From: Hyphomicrobium_A sp963776675
GTDB lineage: Bacteria > Pseudomonadota > Alphaproteobacteria > Rhizobiales > Hyphomicrobiaceae
NCBI GenBank assembly: GCA_963776675.1
Contig: CAVZNR010000057.1
Span: 14,175-78,174, forward strand
Length of the DNA stretch: 64,000 nt
Direction: 5' to 3'
The notes beneath the pieces were generated by a model that worked only from the letters and a program-made list of their open reading frames with translations, searched no databases and had not been told where the DNA came from. Position 1 is the stretch's first letter. Every line of letters begins with the position of its first letter. Positions 47,519 to 56,569 of the stretch are shown in pieces. The position numbers and the translations under genes are program-made.

Positions 47519-47605
47519 CGTTCAGGGCATCTCTCGGGGGGTGGCTCGCGCGAGCCGAGCGCCCGACTAACGCCATTCGGCGGCCGCTGGCAAGGCCGTA
47601 ATCCC

Positions 47606-48688
47606 TCAGAACATGCCGGCTTTCTCGCGCCACTCGGTCGCGGCCTGCTGCGCGGCGAGCCGCTCCTGCTTGGGAAGCTTGGCGACGAACTCATCGAGCT
47701 TGGGGTCGGGAAGACCGCTCGCCTTGGCGATCATGCGCCACTTGGCCGCCTCCGTCTCGCTCTTCTTGACGCCGACACCTTCGGCATAAACGTAAGCGAG
47801 ACGGTTCTGCGCGCTGGCCAAACCCTTCTTGGCCGCCGACCGCAAATAGGGGATCGCCTTGGGCTCGTCGCGCGTCAGGCCGAGGCCACGCAACAGCACC
47901 ACGGCATACTCGAGCTGCGCCTCCGCCATGCCCTGCGCAGCGGCCTTGCCGAGCCAGTACGAGGCCTGCAGCGCATCGTTGGGGACGCCGACGCCTTGCT
48001 GGTAGAGGCCGCCCAGATCGTATTGGGCCGCCGCAATGCCCTTTTCGGCGGCATAGCGGATGTGCTGGGCGGCGCGGTAGGGATTCTTCGGCTTGCCGTC
48101 GCCCTTCAAGAACAAGAGCCCGAGGTTGTAGTTGGCGGCCGGGTGACCGGTGAGCGCCGCTTTCTCAAACAGCTCCGCCGCCTTGGTGCGGTCCTGCTTG
48201 ACGCCGCGCCCCTCCGCATAAAGCAGACCCAGCGCGAACACCGCCTGCGTGTCGCCGAGGTCGGCGCCGCGCTGATACCACTTCGCCGCCTGCGCCTCGT
48301 CCTTGTTGACGCCGAGCCCTTCCCCGTAAAGCCGCCCGATGAGCGTGTTCGCCTGCGGCTCGCCGCGCTTGGCCCCTTCCTCGGCGAGCTTCAGCGCGGT
48401 CAGATATTGTCCCTGGTCGAAGGCGATGTAGGCGGCGTCGTCGCCCTCCGGCTTGACCAGCAGCTTGGCGTCGATCGCCGGCGCCGGCGTGCTCTTGAAT
48501 TTGTCCCCCGCGGCAGTGTCGGCCTTCGGCGTGCGCACCGTCTTACGCGGCTTGCCGTTGCCGGGATTGCCGGGGTCGGTCTTTTGGATCTCGATCTCCT
48601 TCATCCAGGAACTCGTCTCCGCGCCGGCGCGCGTCGTCGCGGCAATGCCGAAAAGCACAAGCGCAGCGATGTAGGCGCCCGTCCTCAT
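47606..48688 (-). CDS. Exported Sel1-like repeat protein
   Basis: A 360-residue protein with signal peptide (TGAYIAALVLFGIAATTRAG). From about residue 85 on come some six to seven Sel1/TPR-like repeats, e.g. LIGRLYGEGLGVNKDEAQAA, LGLLYAEGRGVKQDRTKAAE, LGGLYQQGVGVPNDALQASY and LAYVYAEGVGVKKSETEAAK. They form a helical solenoid for protein contacts. ATG 48688 overlaps the stop of the ThiE-like gene as ATGA, implying coupled translation. A periplasmic scaffold role is likely but not specific. Confidence 0.85.
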   Translation of the reverse strand: MRTGAYIAALVLFGIAATTRAGAETSSWMKEIEIQKTDPGNPGNGKPRKTVRTPKADTAAGDKFKSTPAPAIDAKLLVKPEGDDAAYIAFDQGQYLTALKLAEEGAKRGEPQANTLIGRLYGEGLGVNKDEAQAAKWYQRGADLGDTQAVFALGLLYAEGRGVKQDRTKAAELFEKAALTGHPAANYNLGLLFLKGDGKPKNPYRAAQHIRYAAEKGIAAAQYDLGGLYQQGVGVPNDALQASYWLGKAAAQGMAEAQLEYAVVLLRGLGLTRDEPKAIPYLRSAAKKGLASAQNRLAYVYAEGVGVKKSETEAAKWRMIAKASGLPDPKLDEFVAKLPKQERLAAQQAATEWREKAGMF

Positions 48689-49326
48689 GCTGCCGCCTCC
48701 GGCACGGCGAGCGCACGCGCGACATCCTCGCTCCAGCGCAACAGCTCCTCTGCAGAGGCCGTTGCCGGCACGCGCAGAGCCACGAAATCGGCGCCGACGC
48801 GCGCGAGCTTGGCTGCCTCCTCGGCCGTCTCCACGTCGAGCGCCACGCAAGGGACCTCGAAGATCTCGCTCCACCACGCCACGAGCTCGACACGGCGCGC
48901 GCGTGCTGCGTCGCGATCCTCCACATGGGCAGGGATGCCGAAGCCGACGTACTCGGCACCCATCTCTCCGAGCGACATGGCGTCGTCGCGCGAACGGCCC
49001 ACGTCGGCACCGACGATGTAGCGCCCGCCGAGAATGTCGCGCGCCTCGCCGTAGCGCGCGACGATGTCTTTGCTCCAGGGAAGGTGCACGCCGTCGGCGC
49101 GCAGTGTGCGCGCGAGCTGAGCGTCGGCCTCGATCAGCGCCGCAACGCCCTTGCCCTGCGCCAGCTCCACCAGAGGCCGCGCGTTTCGCGCATCGAGCGG
49201 CGCGTCCGGCGACGGCGCAACCAGCAGCGCGGCAACGTCACACGCCTCGAGCACCACGCCGATCTGCTGGGGCGTCATGCCGGCCTCGGCGACGATGTAA
49301 AGCCTCGATTGTGGCTCAGGCGCCAT
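48685..49326 (-). CDS. Thiamine-phosphate synthase-like (ThiE/TenI) protein
   Basis: A 213-residue TIM-barrel protein. ThiE/TenI blocks are visible: SRLYIVAEAGMTPQQIGVVL, the thiazole-side DGVHLPWSKDIV, then IVGADVGRSRDDAMSLGEMG and AEYVGFGIP. The pyrimidine/pyrophosphate-binding motif YRDK of active ThiE is not seen; VAPSPDAPLDARNA occupies that region. So it may be a TenI-like or diverged paralog rather than the main thiamine synthase. Its TGA overlaps the Sel1 start. First gene of a five-gene minus-strand run down to the stator pair. Confidence 0.7.
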   Translation of the reverse strand: MAPEPQSRLYIVAEAGMTPQQIGVVLEACDVAALLVAPSPDAPLDARNARPLVELAQGKGVAALIEADAQLARTLRADGVHLPWSKDIVARYGEARDILGGRYIVGADVGRSRDDAMSLGEMGAEYVGFGIPAHVEDRDAARARRVELVAWWSEIFEVPCVALDVETAEEAAKLARVGADFVALRVPATASAEELLRWSEDVARALAVPEAAA

Positions 49327-49507
49327 CCGCGCTCCTTTAGACGGTCACACCGTGGCCTTGTTAGACCCCAATGGGGCCAAATATCGGCAAAGTGAACCTA
49401 TCGGCCCGCGCCGCGTTGTCTCCCATGCTGCCAAGAAACGGACATAGGGACAACACGTTACCGGTGCTCCTTGCCGCCACCGGGACGTCAGGAAAGGCCA
49501 AAGGCTG

Positions 49508-51193
49508 ATGTTTAGATATCTAGCGCTGTCAGCGCTACCCCTCGCCGCGTTATCGCTGCTGCCATTTGCGAGCGTCGCGGCGCAGGCCGAGGACGTAAGC
49601 CGCCCGGCGTTGATGGCGCAGGCCGAGCCACCTCCCCAGCTCGAGCAAGGTGATCCCGACGAGCAAGCCGCGCCCGAGGAGGGTAAGGACGACCGCAAGG
49701 GCAAGAAGAGCCGTAAGCGCGACCGCGACGCTGCTCCGCCCGCGCCGTCCGCCAACGTTCCCGCCGAGATCGAAAAGAAAGCGCCGCCGCCACAGGAGCG
49801 CACTGAGAAGCGCAGGAAATCAGTCGACGAAACCGTAGAGCCGCCGCAGGGACCGCCACCGGAAGCAGCGGTGCAAAAGAAAAAGCGCCCTGACCGCGTC
49901 AACGATGAACCGCCGGCGCAGGAGCCTGCGCAGGCGGCGACGCCGGCCGAGCCGCCTTCAGACGAGCCGCCGCAGCGAAAGCGCCGCGAGCAGCAGGCGG
50001 AGCCGCAGGACGTCGAGCAGCCAAAGACCGAGGCGCCGCCGAAACGCGAAGCCCAACCCAAACCCGAACCCAAGTCCGAGCCTGCGTCCGAGCCCGCGAA
50101 GACGGCCGCCCCGCCGCCGCTGAAGGAGCAGCCCAAGCCGCAGCCCCAGGAGACGAAGCAGCAACCCCAGGGGACCCAGCCGCCGCAAAAGTCGCAAGAG
50201 ACCAAGGCTCCGCCGCCCGCGCGCGACGGCAGCGCTCAACGCGCCGGCTCCGAGGGCAACATGGCGGACGTCAAGAAGGGCCGCCGCCAGCGCACCGAGG
50301 ACGGCGGCAAGCGCACCGTGATCGAGGAGCCCGGCAACCGCGTCATCGTCAAGGAAGGCGGTCAGACGACGATCCGCCACGACGAGACCGAGCGCCTGCG
50401 CCGCACCTCCAAGGACGTGCGCCGCGAAAAGCGCAAGGACGGCACCAGCGTGACGATCGCAGTGCGTCCCGGCGGCATCGAGGTCTACTCGGTGTTCGAC
50501 GACGGCGGTCACCTCCAGCGCCGCTATCGCCGCGGCAAGGACGGCCGCGAGGTCAACCTGATCGACAACCGCCGCGGCGATCGTGATGGCCGCCACCATG
50601 GGGACGACGATCGTGGCGGCCGCGACCGTGGGCACGGCGGTATCGGTTTCTACCTCGACCTGCGTCCGCCGCGCGTAGGCATTCCGCGCAACCGTTACGT
50701 CGTGGAGTACGACAGCGCCTCCGAGGAGGACGTCTACGACGCGCTGATCGCACCGCCGGTGGAGAAGCTCGAGCGCGGCTATACGCTCGACGAGATCCGC
50801 TACAATCGCAACCTGCGCGACCGCATGCGCCGCATCGATCTCGACACGGTGAACTTCGCGTTCGGCTCGTGGGAGGTGGCACCCAGCCAGTACGACAAGC
50901 TCTCCCGCGTCGCGCGTGCGATCAACCGCATCCTCGATCGTCGCCCCGACGAGATGTTCCTTGTCGAGGGCCACACCGACGCGGTGGGCTCCGATATCGA
51001 CAACCTCACCCTGTCGGACCGGCGTGCCGAGGAGGTCGCCTACATACTGACCGAGACCTTCAACGTGCCGCCGGAGAACCTCGTCACCCAGGGCTACGGC
51101 GAGGAGTACCTCAAGGTCGTGACGCAACAGCCCGAGCGCGCCAACCGGCGCGTGGCCGTGCGGCGCATCACGCCGCTGCTGGCGCGCAGATAG
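49508..51193 (+). CDS. OmpA-family protein with a long proline/lysine/glutamate linker
   Basis: A 561-residue exported protein. Signal peptide (ALSALPLAALSLLPFASVAA), then about 230 residues of low-complexity Pro/Glu/Lys/Gln sequence, a basic Arg-rich middle (RRQRTEDGGKRTVIEEPGNR, with a His/Asp/Gly-rich stretch around RHHGDDDRGGRDRGHGG), and a C-terminal OmpA peptidoglycan-binding domain (VNFAFGSWEVAPSQYDKLSR, VEGHTDAVGSDIDNLTLSDR, NRRVAVRRI). The linker could cross the periplasm. Predicted outer-membrane or periplasmic anchor of the cell wall. Confidence 0.85.
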   Translation: MFRYLALSALPLAALSLLPFASVAAQAEDVSRPALMAQAEPPPQLEQGDPDEQAAPEEGKDDRKGKKSRKRDRDAAPPAPSANVPAEIEKKAPPPQERTEKRRKSVDETVEPPQGPPPEAAVQKKKRPDRVNDEPPAQEPAQAATPAEPPSDEPPQRKRREQQAEPQDVEQPKTEAPPKREAQPKPEPKSEPASEPAKTAAPPPLKEQPKPQPQETKQQPQGTQPPQKSQETKAPPPARDGSAQRAGSEGNMADVKKGRRQRTEDGGKRTVIEEPGNRVIVKEGGQTTIRHDETERLRRTSKDVRREKRKDGTSVTIAVRPGGIEVYSVFDDGGHLQRRYRRGKDGREVNLIDNRRGDRDGRHHGDDDRGGRDRGHGGIGFYLDLRPPRVGIPRNRYVVEYDSASEEDVYDALIAPPVEKLERGYTLDEIRYNRNLRDRMRRIDLDTVNFAFGSWEVAPSQYDKLSRVARAINRILDRRPDEMFLVEGHTDAVGSDIDNLTLSDRRAEEVAYILTETFNVPPENLVTQGYGEEYLKVVTQQPERANRRVAVRRITPLLARR

Positions 51194-51237
51194 GCGCTCA
51201 GCCGAGCTGGGGCGAATTGGTCCGCCGTCGCCGCGTG

Positions 51238-51915
51238 CTACGCGGCGGCGGCGCGGCCTTTGAACAACCACCCCATGAATACGGCGGCGACCGTCGCGCC
51301 CAGGAACTGCGCGGCAAGGAACGCCGGCGCGTCGCCCGGCGCTATCCCCGAGTAGGTGTCGCTCAGCGCGCGCGCAATGGTGACCGCCGGGTTGGCGAAC
51401 GAGGTGGAGGCGGTAAACCAGTAGGCCGAGGTGATGTAGAGGCCGACGGCAGCGGGGATCGCGTCGGGCTTGAAGCGTACGCACCCGAGGATGGTCATCA
51501 GCAGCCCGAACGTTGCGACGAACTCGGCAAACCATTGCGGGCCGCCGGTGCGCGCATGCATGGAGAGCTCGAAGACCGGCAGCTCGAACATCAGGTGGGC
51601 AGCGAGCGTCCCGAGGCAGCCGCCGACGATCTGAGCCGCGATGTAGGCCGCCGCCGTCCCGCGCTCGAGCTCGCCCCGCAGCATCATCACGAAGCTCACC
51701 GCCGGATTGAAGTGCGCGCCCGACACCGCGATGAACACCGCGATGATCACGAACAGCACCGCACCCGTCGGTATGGTGTTGCAGAGAAGCGCGATGGCCC
51801 CGTTTCCGCCGGCGAGCCGCTCCGCCATGATGCCGGAGCCGACCACCGCCGCCACGAGAAAGCCGGTCCCCAGCGCCTCGGCCGCCAGGCGCCGCGAAAG
51901 ATCGTAGCTCTGCAT
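51238..51915 (-). CDS. aqpS: Aquaglyceroporin (MIP family), probable arsenite channel
   Basis: A 225-residue membrane channel with six helices and both half-helix NPA motifs, in SGAHFNPAVSFVMML and STSFANPAVTIARALSD. Other channel residues include LAAEALGTGFLVAAVVGSGI at the start. ATG 51915 has GGGGGA 7 bp upstream; a TTG at 51930 is possible. It follows arsM by 27 bp, and AqpS proteins in rhizobia sit in ars operons and conduct arsenite out of the cell. Hence the symbol, by context and family. Confidence 0.8.
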   Translation of the reverse strand: MQSYDLSRRLAAEALGTGFLVAAVVGSGIMAERLAGGNGAIALLCNTIPTGAVLFVIIAVFIAVSGAHFNPAVSFVMMLRGELERGTAAAYIAAQIVGGCLGTLAAHLMFELPVFELSMHARTGGPQWFAEFVATFGLLMTILGCVRFKPDAIPAAVGLYITSAYWFTASTSFANPAVTIARALSDTYSGIAPGDAPAFLAAQFLGATVAAVFMGWLFKGRAAAA

Positions 51916-51942
51916 GAAGGCGTCCCCCAAAGTTCTTTGAAT

Positions 51943-52992
51943 TCAGCAGCAGCCGCTCGTGGCGGCGCCGGCCTCGTCCGCTACGAACGGAATCGCGGTC
52001 CCGCATCCGGGGAAGATGCCATAATGGGTGGAGAAATCGCCGATAAATTCAAAGTAGGGACGAAAGCGCGTCTCCTCCAACATGCGCCAGGTGTTGCCGC
52101 ACACGGGGAAGACCTTGCCGCGCTCGATCAGATGGTGACCGTCGAGCACGAACGCGTCGGGCTCCTCGGTCAGGCCGCCCTTGTAGATCACCGCCTGGCC
52201 GTAGTCCTCGCAGGCGCTCTCCAGACCCGGCAGCTTGAACAGCCGGTAAGTCGCCGAGAAGAACTTCGCCTGCCCGAGCTTGGCCTTCACGGCCGCATCC
52301 GTGATCTCGATGGGACGGCTCGCCACGAGGCGCGGGTCGAGGAAGCCTGCCTGCTTGGAGAGCGGCAGAAAGTCGTTCCAGTAAAGCGCGCCCCCGAGGC
52401 ACTCGCCGTACAGCACCGGATCGGAGCGGACCGCGTCGGGCAACCGGCGGTCCGAGTAGACGTCGGCAAAATAAAGCTCGCCGCCCGGTTTCAAAAGATC
52501 ATAGGCGCCGCGCAGTACGGCCGCCTTGTCGACCGACAGATTGATGACGCAGTTCGACACGACGACGTCGAAGCTTTCCGGCTCGAGACCGAGCTGATCG
52601 AGCTTCTCGATGTATCCCTGCAGGAAGCGCACGTTGGTGTTCGGGTACCCGAAGCGCTGCATGTGCCAGCCGACGTGCTCGTTGGCGGTGGCGAGCTGCT
52701 CATCGGTCATGTCGACGCCGACGATCTCGCCTCCTGCGCCGACCAGCTGGGCAAGCAGGTAGGCGTCCCGCCCCGAGCCCGACCCCAGATCCAAAATGCG
52801 GCGCCCCTCGAGCGCGGTCGGGGCCACCAGCCCGCAGCCGTAGTAGCGGGCCGTCACCTCCGGATGGACGTTGTCCATGAGCCGTTCCAGGTAGACCGGC
52901 AGCGATCCGGCATCGCAGCACGCCGAGGTTTTCAGATCGGCGGAGGTTTTAAGCGTCTTGCCGTAGTAGTCCTTGACGACCTCGAGTTGCAT
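51943..52992 (-). CDS. arsM: Arsenite S-adenosylmethionine methyltransferase
   Basis: A 349-residue cytosolic methyltransferase. The SAM loop is ILDLGSGSGRDAYLLAQLVG, followed by VGVDMTDEQL. Arsenic-binding cysteines occur as in ArsM: SACCDAG near the N-terminus, VVSNCVINLSVDKAAVLRGA and VLYGECLGGALYWNDF, and a CC pair ends the protein (SGCC). It methylates As(III) to volatile or excretable forms. ATG 52992 has AGGGAG 7 bp upstream. It is co-directional with aqpS; no arsR, arsC or acr3 is seen nearby. Confidence 0.88.
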   Translation of the reverse strand: MQLEVVKDYYGKTLKTSADLKTSACCDAGSLPVYLERLMDNVHPEVTARYYGCGLVAPTALEGRRILDLGSGSGRDAYLLAQLVGAGGEIVGVDMTDEQLATANEHVGWHMQRFGYPNTNVRFLQGYIEKLDQLGLEPESFDVVVSNCVINLSVDKAAVLRGAYDLLKPGGELYFADVYSDRRLPDAVRSDPVLYGECLGGALYWNDFLPLSKQAGFLDPRLVASRPIEITDAAVKAKLGQAKFFSATYRLFKLPGLESACEDYGQAVIYKGGLTEEPDAFVLDGHHLIERGKVFPVCGNTWRMLEETRFRPYFEFIGDFSTHYGIFPGCGTAIPFVADEAGAATSGCC

Positions 52993-53229
52993 AAACCGGC
53001 TCCCTGAACGCAATCATGGAAATTTGCGACATATTCTATGCCTGTTCGTTGAAATCATTGTTCGAGTTACATCGAGCCCCCTGAGAGACTCTTTGCATCC
53101 CTCCTATATCCTCCCTATCGACCGATCTTGAGACGCATTGAGGGGCGCGCGCCACCAAGGCACGGGCCGACCTCAATATGTCGCAGGGTACGTTCTGAGC
53201 GAAACGCCCAACAAGAGAGAGATTTCGTC

Positions 53230-53839
53230 ATGGTTCAACCGCTGTCACCGGCCGACATCGAGTTCGAGACTGCTCGCTTCGCGCCGGCTCGTTGCCGAGA
53301 AGTGGGGCTGGTTCCTGGCCCTCGGCATCGTTCTCATTTTCGTCGGTTTTGCCGCCATCGTCTTCCCGTTCGTTGCAACCGTCGCCGCCAAGACCGTGCT
53401 CGGCTGGCTGTTCCTGATCGGCGGCATCTTCATGATCATCCACGCCTTCCAGGCCCCCGGCTGGCAGGGTTTCGTGTGGAGCCTCTTGGTCGGCATCCTG
53501 TACCTGGTCGCAGGCGGCTACCTGGCCTTCTTCCCGCTCACCGGCCTGCTGACACTTGCCTTCCTGCTGGTCATCCTGTTCGCGGCGGAAGGCATCTTCG
53601 AGATCATCATGGCCTTCAAGGTGCGCCCACATGAGGGCTGGGGCTTCATGCTCCTGAGCGGGATCGCCGCCCTTGCCGTGGCCGTCATGATCGCACTCTC
53701 CCTGCCCAGCTCGGCCACGTGGGCGCTCGGCCTGCTGGTCGGCATCAATCTGCTGTTCTCGGGCTGGAGCTACGTGTTCCTGGCGCTCGCCGGTCGGCGC
53801 GCGCACGAGTTGGGTGCAACCGCAGTAACGAGCGCCTAG
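53230..53839 (+). CDS. HdeD-family membrane protein (DUF308), N-terminus frameshifted
   Basis: About 200 residues with six hydrophobic helices: FLALGIVLIFVGFAAIVFPF, VLGWLFLIGGIFMIIHAFQA, FVWSLLVGILYLVAGGYLAF, LLTLAFLLVILFAAEGIFEI, FMLLSGIAALAVAVMIALSL and TWALGLLVGINLLFSGWSYV. This is the HdeD acid-resistance-like pattern. The start ATG 53230 (GAGAGAG upstream) opens in one frame (VQPLSPADIEFE), but the family sequence (SRRLVAEKWGWF) continues in the next. One extra base between about 53260 and 53285 would explain it. Divergent from arsM. Role in acid or envelope stress is by family only. Confidence 0.78.
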
Positions 53840-53947
53840 CGGACGCCCGATTGAGGGGAATTTAACAGCTCAGGAGTATGCAAGATGTGGGCTCGACGGC
53901 GCCTTCGCCGCCGAGCCCTGCGTGACTGATCAGGGATTGCGTTCGTC

Positions 53948-54238
53948 ATGAAACTGTTAGCATTTTCCGCCATTGGGGCACTCGGCGGTGCCCTCGCCCT
54001 CAACGCCACCGACGCGACGCTGTCACTCGAGGCCAAGGCCCAGAACGAGTCCGCGGCCAGCGTCATCGCCGTGCAGATCCGCAAGCAGGGCTTCACTTGC
54101 GACAACCCGCAGAGCGCCGACAGGGATCCCACCTCCCCCTCCCCCGACACCCCGGTGTGGCGGCTCAACTGCGGGAACGCGACCTATCGCGTCGAGCTCG
54201 TGCCCAACATGGCCGCCAAGGTCGAGCGCCTCGACTGA
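53948..54238 (+). CDS. Small exported hypothetical protein
   Basis: A 96-residue protein with signal peptide (KLLAFSAIGALGGALALNAT). The mature part has two cysteines (GFTCDNPQSADRD and LNCGNATYRVELV) and ends with AAKVERLD. The pattern (V-x-x-QGF-x-C ... W-x-L-x-C-x-x-x-x-Y-R-V) suggests a compact disulfide-bonded periplasmic domain. No named family is recognised. A bidirectional terminator follows 8 bp after the stop. Confidence 0.65.
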   Translation: MKLLAFSAIGALGGALALNATDATLSLEAKAQNESAASVIAVQIRKQGFTCDNPQSADRDPTSPSPDTPVWRLNCGNATYRVELVPNMAAKVERLD

Positions 54239-54245
54239 CGTCCAG

Positions 54246-54283
54246 AAAAAAGGCCGCCTCGATCGGACGGCCTTTCGTTTTTT
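54246..54283. terminator. Bidirectional intrinsic terminator
   Basis: AAAGGCCG (54249-54256) pairs with CGGCCTTT (54268-54275). A run of six A on the left (54246-54251) and six T on the right (54278-54283) let it act on both strands, for the small exported protein and for the GlcG/HbpS-like gene. Confidence 0.8.
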
Positions 54284-54302
54284 CGTGCACCCCGGCCGCC
54301 GA

Positions 54303-54737
54303 TTACGTGCGCCAGGGATGCTCCGGCAAGTCGCTGACACCCACGACCTTCACACCCGCTTCCGCCACTGCGTGGTCGTTCTCGACCGCGCTGCCGCTGA
54401 CTCCGATGGCACCGACGAGCACGCCCTCATCGTCCACGATCGGCAGGCCGCCTGGAAATGTGATCAGCCCTTCGTTCGAATGCTCGATGCCATAGAGCGA
54501 CTTGCCCGGCTGCGACAGCTTGCCGATCTCGCCGGTCGGCATGCCAAAAAACACCGCCGTCTTCGCCTTCTTGATGGCGATGTCGATGGAGCCGACCCAG
54601 GCGTCGTCCATGCGCAGGAACGCCTTCAGGTTTGCCCCCGAGTCCACGATCGCGATGCACATCTGCGTGTCGATTTTCACCGCCTTCTTGCGCGCGGCCT
54701 CGATGGCCTTGAGCGCGTGCTCCATTGTGACGTGCAT
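54303..54737 (-). CDS. GlcG/HbpS-like (DUF336) heme-binding family protein
   Basis: A 144-residue protein of the GlcG/HbpS fold: MEHALKAIEAARKKAVKIDT, CIAIVDSGANLKAFLRMDDA, SIDIAIKKAKTAVFFGMPTG and GGLPIVDDEGVLVGAIGVSG with SAVENDHAVAEAG. The blocks are complete and the length is normal. HbpS binds heme and GlcG occurs with glycolate oxidase, but neither partner is present. There is no signal peptide, so it is cytoplasmic. ATG 54737 has GGAG 8 bp upstream. The function is unclear. Confidence 0.85.
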   Translation of the reverse strand: MHVTMEHALKAIEAARKKAVKIDTQMCIAIVDSGANLKAFLRMDDAWVGSIDIAIKKAKTAVFFGMPTGEIGKLSQPGKSLYGIEHSNEGLITFPGGLPIVDDEGVLVGAIGVSGSAVENDHAVAEAGVKVVGVSDLPEHPWRT

Positions 54738-54807
54738 TGCTTTTCTCCATTTGCCGCCGATTGTCCCGTGACGCTGTGAGCGTGCGGGTAAATTTCTCAC
54801 AAACGAA

Positions 54808-54832
54808 CGGCCCTGGATTGGATCCAAGGCCG
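54808..54832 (-). terminator. Hairpin after fba
   Basis: CGGCC-c-TGGAT-tgg-ATCCA-a-GGCCG forms an interrupted stem 65 bp after the fba stop on the minus strand, followed by a modest T-rich stretch. Confidence 0.6.
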
Positions 54833-54897
54833 CTCTTTCATATCGGGTTAGACACCTGCCACCGCCATGGGCTGCGACACCGCACCGACCAGCCGCC

Positions 54898-55929
54898 CTA
54901 GGCCGCCTTCTCCAGCGTCTCGCTCCATTTTCCGAGCGCGGCGAGCGAGTTCATCTTGGCGCGGTGGGTAAACGCGCGCTGGCCGGCGGCGACGTTCTCC
55001 GACTTGCCGCCCCAGGCGTGCAGCGCCGCGTGCTGCAGCGCGCGGCCGTAGGAGAAGGTGAGCCTCCAGGGAACGCCGCCGATCTGGTTCATGAGCGACA
55101 GGTTCTCGGTCGCCTGCTCGTCCGACTGACCGCCGGACAGGAAGGCGATGCCGGGGACGGCGGCGGGCACGGTCGCCTTCAGGCATTTGATGGTGAGCTC
55201 GGCCACCTGCTGCGGGGTCGCCTGCTTGGGGCATTTCTGGCCGGCGATGATCATGTTGGGCTTCAGGATCATGCCGTCGAGCTGGACGCGCGCGTCGTAG
55301 AGCTCGCGGAACACCGTGCGCTGCGTCCACTCCGTCACCTCGTAGCAGCGCTCGATCGTGTGGTCGGCGTGCGCGCCGTCCATCAGCACCTCCGGCTCCA
55401 CGATCGGCACGATGTTCGCCTCCTGGGCGAGCGCCGCGTAACGGGCCAGTGCATGCGCGTTGGCCTTGATGCAGTTCCACGTGGGGGTGCCGTGCGAGAT
55501 GGTGATGACGGCGCGCCACTTGGCGAAGCGGGCGCCGAGCTTGTAGTACTCGGCGAAGCGCTCGCGCAGGCCGTCGAGGCCCTCGGTCACCTTCTCGATG
55601 TCGACGGTGGGACCGGCGAGCGGCTTGGCGCCCTCGTCCACCTTGATGCCGGGGATGGCGCCCGAGGCCCGGATGACGTCCACGAGCGGGGTGCCGTCCT
55701 TGGCCTTCTGGCGGATCGTCTCGTCGTAGAGGATCACGCCGGAGACGTGGTTTTTCATGCCCTCGGCCCGGAACAGCATCTCGCGGTAATCGCGCCGCAT
55801 ATCCTCGGTCGAGGTGACGCCGATCGAATCGAAGCGCTTCTTGATGGTGCCGGAGCTTTCGTCGGCGGCGAGAAGGCCCTTGCCCGGCGCGACCATGGCG
55901 TTGGCGATGTCAGAAAGCGTCTCTGTCAT
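54898..55929 (-). CDS. fba: Fructose-bisphosphate aldolase, class I
   Basis: Cleaves fructose-1,6-bisphosphate into DHAP and glyceraldehyde-3-phosphate. A 343-residue TIM barrel with class I features: the N-terminal LLAADESSGTIKKRFDSIG, KWRAVITISHGTPTWN, PIVEPEVLMDGAHADHTIER, the Schiff-base lysine in LDGMILKPNMIIAG, and AFLSGGQSDEQATENLSLMN followed by LTFSYGRALQ. Class I aldolase occurs in many Hyphomicrobiales. ATG 55929 is the conserved start. A hairpin follows the gene. Confidence 0.95.
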   Translation of the reverse strand: MTETLSDIANAMVAPGKGLLAADESSGTIKKRFDSIGVTSTEDMRRDYREMLFRAEGMKNHVSGVILYDETIRQKAKDGTPLVDVIRASGAIPGIKVDEGAKPLAGPTVDIEKVTEGLDGLRERFAEYYKLGARFAKWRAVITISHGTPTWNCIKANAHALARYAALAQEANIVPIVEPEVLMDGAHADHTIERCYEVTEWTQRTVFRELYDARVQLDGMILKPNMIIAGQKCPKQATPQQVAELTIKCLKATVPAAVPGIAFLSGGQSDEQATENLSLMNQIGGVPWRLTFSYGRALQHAALHAWGGKSENVAAGQRAFTHRAKMNSLAALGKWSETLEKAA

Positions 55930-56132
55930 GGGAGCGACCTCTTGTCCGCTGGTCTGGGGATGTCCGCTGACGACGACTTAGCGCCAATTCGCCATCGGGG
56001 CCAGGGTCCAATGCCGCAACCCACAAACGCGCGACCGGCCCACGCCGACCGCCGCCGATGGCGCCATATAAAAAAGTATAGGTTCTTCAGGCCGTCGCGG
56101 GGCACCCGACTGCCGACATGCCAAACCGTTGG

Positions 56133-56439
56133 TTAGCGGGCAGCGCGTTTGGCCCGCGTGGCCGCCGCTTTGCGCGCCGAGGCCTTGCGCGCCGCCGCCG
56201 GACGGCTCGCGGAGGCCTTGCCGCCGAGGCGGCCGCCCTTGCGGGACGGTGCCTTGGTACCGCGCTTGCCGCGACCCGAGCCGCTCTTCTTGCCGCCGCC
56301 GCTTTCGGCGTTGACGGTGGCCCAGGCGCGGGCCTCGGCCTCCTTCTCGGGCACGCCGCGGCGGCGATAGCCCGAACTCGATGTGCGCCGCCTTGCGTTT
56401 CTGTTTATCGGTGTAGCTCGACTTGTCTCCGCGTGGCAT
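56133..56439 (-). pseudogene. Small basic 'plasmid stabilisation'-type protein, frameshifted
   Basis: ATG 56439 (AGGAGAACGG upstream) opens with MPRGDKSSYTDKQKRKAAHI, then the frame slips. The conserved continuation RRGVPEKEAEARAWATVNAE, then SGGGKKSGSGRGK, is in the next frame and runs to TAA 56133 through a Lys/Arg/Ala-rich tail. Deleting one T near 56385 gives HIESGYRRRGVPEKE. The corrected length is about 101 residues. Such proteins are often annotated as plasmid stabilisation proteins without evidence; a nucleic-acid-binding role is suggested only by composition. Confidence 0.72.
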
Positions 56440-56569
56440 GGCCGTTCTCCTGTCGTTTTCACCCCTTATGTCAACGCAGTAGGCGCCTATTTCGTTGCGA
56501 GCTGACCCGCCTTTCGCTTGCCCCTAAAGGCGTGCTTAAGTGTCTGCAAAGAGCGTGGAGGGACAATCG

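Noticed and set aside
49958..52006. A 682-codon minus-strand open frame overlapping the OmpA-family gene and aqpS
   Set aside because: Its sequence is Arg/Ala/Gly/His-rich shadow translation of the GC-rich plus-strand gene. It covers two well-supported genes and has no recognisable domain.
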